DNA of 6,313 nucleotides, taken from assembly GCA_009649835.1 (NCBI GenBank), contig PYCK01000182.1, positions 3,214-9,526 on the forward strand, written 5' to 3'. Each line of letters starts with the position of its first letter. The first letter of the stretch is position 1. Under the pieces are notes generated by a model. That model worked only from the letters and a program-made list of their open reading frames with translations, searched no databases and was not told where the DNA came from. Source of the DNA: Candidatus Methanocomedens sp. Its GTDB lineage: Archaea; Halobacteriota; Methanosarcinia; Methanosarcinales; Methanocomedenaceae. Positions 5,365 through 6,313 of the stretch are shown in pieces. The translations under genes and the position numbers were made by a program.

Positions 5365-5613
5365 TTATTGTATCTTTTTCCTGTGCCCTATCTTTATGAC
5401 AAGAATTATCAGGTTTCCCTCATCGATATCTAAAATAACCCTATAGTCACCCACCCTTAATCGGTATCCGGGATCACCGACAAGCTTGGTCACATGGGCC
5501 TGTGGCCGGATCTTTATTCGTTCTAACGTAGAAATAATCCTTTCCTGGACGTTTTTTTCCAGTTTTTTTAATTGTTTTAATGAACTATCTGAGAATATGA
5601 TCCCGTATGTCAT
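5365..5613 (-). CDS. RelE/ParE-superfamily toxin
   Basis: The 82-residue basic protein has the RelE/ParE layout: an N-terminal strand (YGIIFSDSSLKQL), a helical hairpin (LKKLEKNVQERIISTLERI, about 16-33), then KLVGDPGYRLRVGDYRVILDID (43-64) and a last strand LIILVIKIGHRKKI. RelE-type members cut mRNA on the ribosome and ParE-type members poison gyrase; sequence alone does not separate the two here. R51, R53, R58 and H77-R78-K79-K80 are the likely nucleic-acid-contacting or catalytic basic residues. The usual C-terminal Tyr after HRKxI is replaced by Gln, which may lower RNase activity. The ATG overlaps the antitoxin stop as ATGA (5610-5613), indicating translational coupling. Confidence 0.88.
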   Translation of the reverse strand: MTYGIIFSDSSLKQLKKLEKNVQERIISTLERIKIRPQAHVTKLVGDPGYRLRVGDYRVILDIDEGNLIILVIKIGHRKKIQ

Positions 5614-5825
5614 AATCCCAGCTCTTTCTTGACCTGCGCAAGTGAATGGAGCTTTCCGGCTTTTATTTCAGATCTGGCTTTTTCGATATCTCTTTTTGTC
5701 TGGTCGTTCAATTCCCTTGTGTCTTCTATCAGGTCCCAGATAACTTCTTCGTATGTTTCCCTGTCAAAGAGTTTTCTCTGGATTAGTTCATTGTGAAGGG
5801 TATTGCTTATCTGTATTGTGGTCAT
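5610..5825 (-). CDS. antitoxin of the RelE/ParE-type pair
   Basis: The 71-residue acidic protein precedes the toxin and overlaps it by 4 nt. Its N-terminus, TTIQISNTLHNELIQRK, has the strand-then-helix pattern of ribbon-helix-helix DNA-binding antitoxins. Two helices follow, DRETYEEVIWDLIED and LNDQTKRDIEKARSEIKAG. The C-terminal segment, LHSLAQVKKELGL, resembles the toxin-wrapping tail of archaeal RelB-like antitoxins. It should neutralise the toxin and repress its own operon through the inverted repeat at 5833-5846. No Shine-Dalgarno element precedes ATG 5825, so the transcript may be leaderless. Confidence 0.82.
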   Translation of the reverse strand: MTTIQISNTLHNELIQRKLFDRETYEEVIWDLIEDTRELNDQTKRDIEKARSEIKAGKLHSLAQVKKELGL

Positions 5826-5832
5826 AGTGGAT

Positions 5833-5846
5833 TATAATACATTATA
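5833..5846 (-). promoter_or_regulatory. inverted repeat, probable toxin-antitoxin operator
   Basis: TATAAT and ATTATA with a 2-nt spacer form a 14-bp inverted repeat ending 8 bp upstream of the antitoxin ATG. It occupies the promoter-proximal position typical of antitoxin autoregulation sites. A TATA-like AAAATATTA (about 5852-5860, minus strand) would place transcription near the ATG, in line with a leaderless message. Confidence 0.45.
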
Positions 5847-5971
5847 GCATTAATATTTTTTGCATTTTGGTTTTGTTAAATAGGGTTAAACTCACCTGTT
5901 AAGCTAAGTTACTTGGAATTTTAAAGTAGGAATGTTTTTTTATTCCTGCGCCTCGATCAATAAACTGTGAC
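5847..5971. other. AT-rich spacer between antitoxin and split gene
   Basis: No coding sequence is evident. The stretch carries the promoter side of the toxin-antitoxin operon and an inverted repeat AGGAAT/ATTCCT (5928-5933 and 5942-5947) around an 8-nt GTTTTTTT loop. That repeat sits 25 nt beyond the stop of the split gene on the minus strand and may be its transcript end, although the T run is in the loop, not after the stem. Confidence 0.35.
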
Positions 5972-6285
5972 CTAATCTGAAACCAATATAACATGAGCAT
6001 CAACATAGATGCCTTTCGGATTTTCCAATCCGGGGTCCGTGACGACATCCCCTGGCTTCCATTCTAAGTCCCCGCTGCCCCATTATCCTCCTCACCAAAA
6101 GCCCTTGAAAACACCTTGTAAAAATCAAAAATCCCGAACTCCATAGGCTCGCCCGACTCCCGCATCAACTCCAGCCCCTTCTCTAAGGATAAGATACAGG
6201 ACAGGCAGTTCGTCAGCGCTCGTATGCACTCCCTTTCTTTGCTATTTCTATCCTGTGTGAGACTTTTTAATTTATTCTGGATCAA
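5972..6285 (-). pseudogene. unrecognised small gene split by a frameshift
   Basis: Two minus-strand frames read like one protein. The first runs from TTG 6285 to TAG at 6064-6066 (73 residues), with SKERECIRALTNCLSCILSLEKG, SGEPMEFGIFDFYKVFSRAFGEED and the end NGAAGT. The second frame, open from 6082 to TAG 5972-5974, reads GDLEWKPGDVV, then TDPGLENPKGIYVDAH and VILVSD. Both use well-formed coding codons, and adding one base in the 6067-6082 overlap, which contains two GGGG runs, would join them into about 104 residues. I do not recognise the family. The 5' end is uncertain: TTG 6285 has no SD, a TGA lies three codons upstream, and an ATG at 6295 in another frame closes after seven codons, so a second lesion or a start beyond the window is possible. 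It could be a decaying gene, an assembly error or two tiny genes. Confidence 0.45.
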
Positions 6286-6313
6286 TATGGATCATGGCAA
6301 AAAAGATTAACCG

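Noticed and set aside
5972..6082. Programmed -1 frameshifting in the small split gene
   Set aside because: No X-XXY-YYZ slippery site or clear downstream pseudoknot is visible at the overlap; an indel is simpler.
1..6313. CRISPR array, tRNA, rRNA, transposase or phage genes
   Set aside because: No regularly spaced repeats, cloverleaf-like sequence or characteristic protein motifs were found on either strand.

Overview
The window looks like a piece of a euryarchaeal chromosome, most likely Methanosarcinales (a methanogen or an ANME-2/Methanoperedens-type relative). The basis is: a DUF2111 protein, a family I know mainly from methanogens and relatives; a DUF98-type chorismate lyase; a probable DUF5611 protein; Shine-Dalgarno sites of the GGTGAT/AGGAGTGA type; and AT-rich intergenic regions with archaeal TATA-like boxes instead of bacterial -35/-10 pairs. 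No rRNA, tRNA, CRISPR array, transposase or prophage gene is visible. The genus cannot be fixed from this window.

Layout. (1) 1-971, plus strand: a short leader, a small DUF5611-like gene whose real start may be an upstream ATT codon, then a chorismate-pyruvate lyase-like gene 24 nt later (probable operon). (2) 989-1396, minus strand: a DUF2111 gene, convergent with the lyase. (3) 1577-3121, minus strand: a GT-B glycosyltransferase (GT4, glycogen-synthase-like) carrying an in-frame internal duplication of about 131 residues. (4) 3122-3316: a 195-bp divergent promoter region rich in small repeats and palindromes. (5) 3317-5260, plus strand: a GH15 glucoamylase-type glycoside hydrolase with its catalytic motifs intact. 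(6) 5365-5825, minus strand: a RelE/ParE-type toxin and its antitoxin with a 4-nt ATGA overlap. (7) 5972-6285, minus strand: a small unrecognised gene that appears to be split by a frameshift.

How the genes fit together. The divergent glycosyltransferase/GH15 pair suggests a cytoplasmic alpha-glucan (glycogen-like) synthesis and breakdown unit under shared control. The lyase would make 4-hydroxybenzoate from chorismate, which in methanogens plausibly feeds methanopterin synthesis. The toxin-antitoxin pair and the broken gene look like accessory sequence next to this metabolic core.

The most notable observation is the glycosyltransferase duplication. The two copies are about 80% identical in DNA but only about 66% in protein. 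The upstream copy has lost the His/Gly residues expected in the active-site cleft, yet the frame remains open across the whole repeat.
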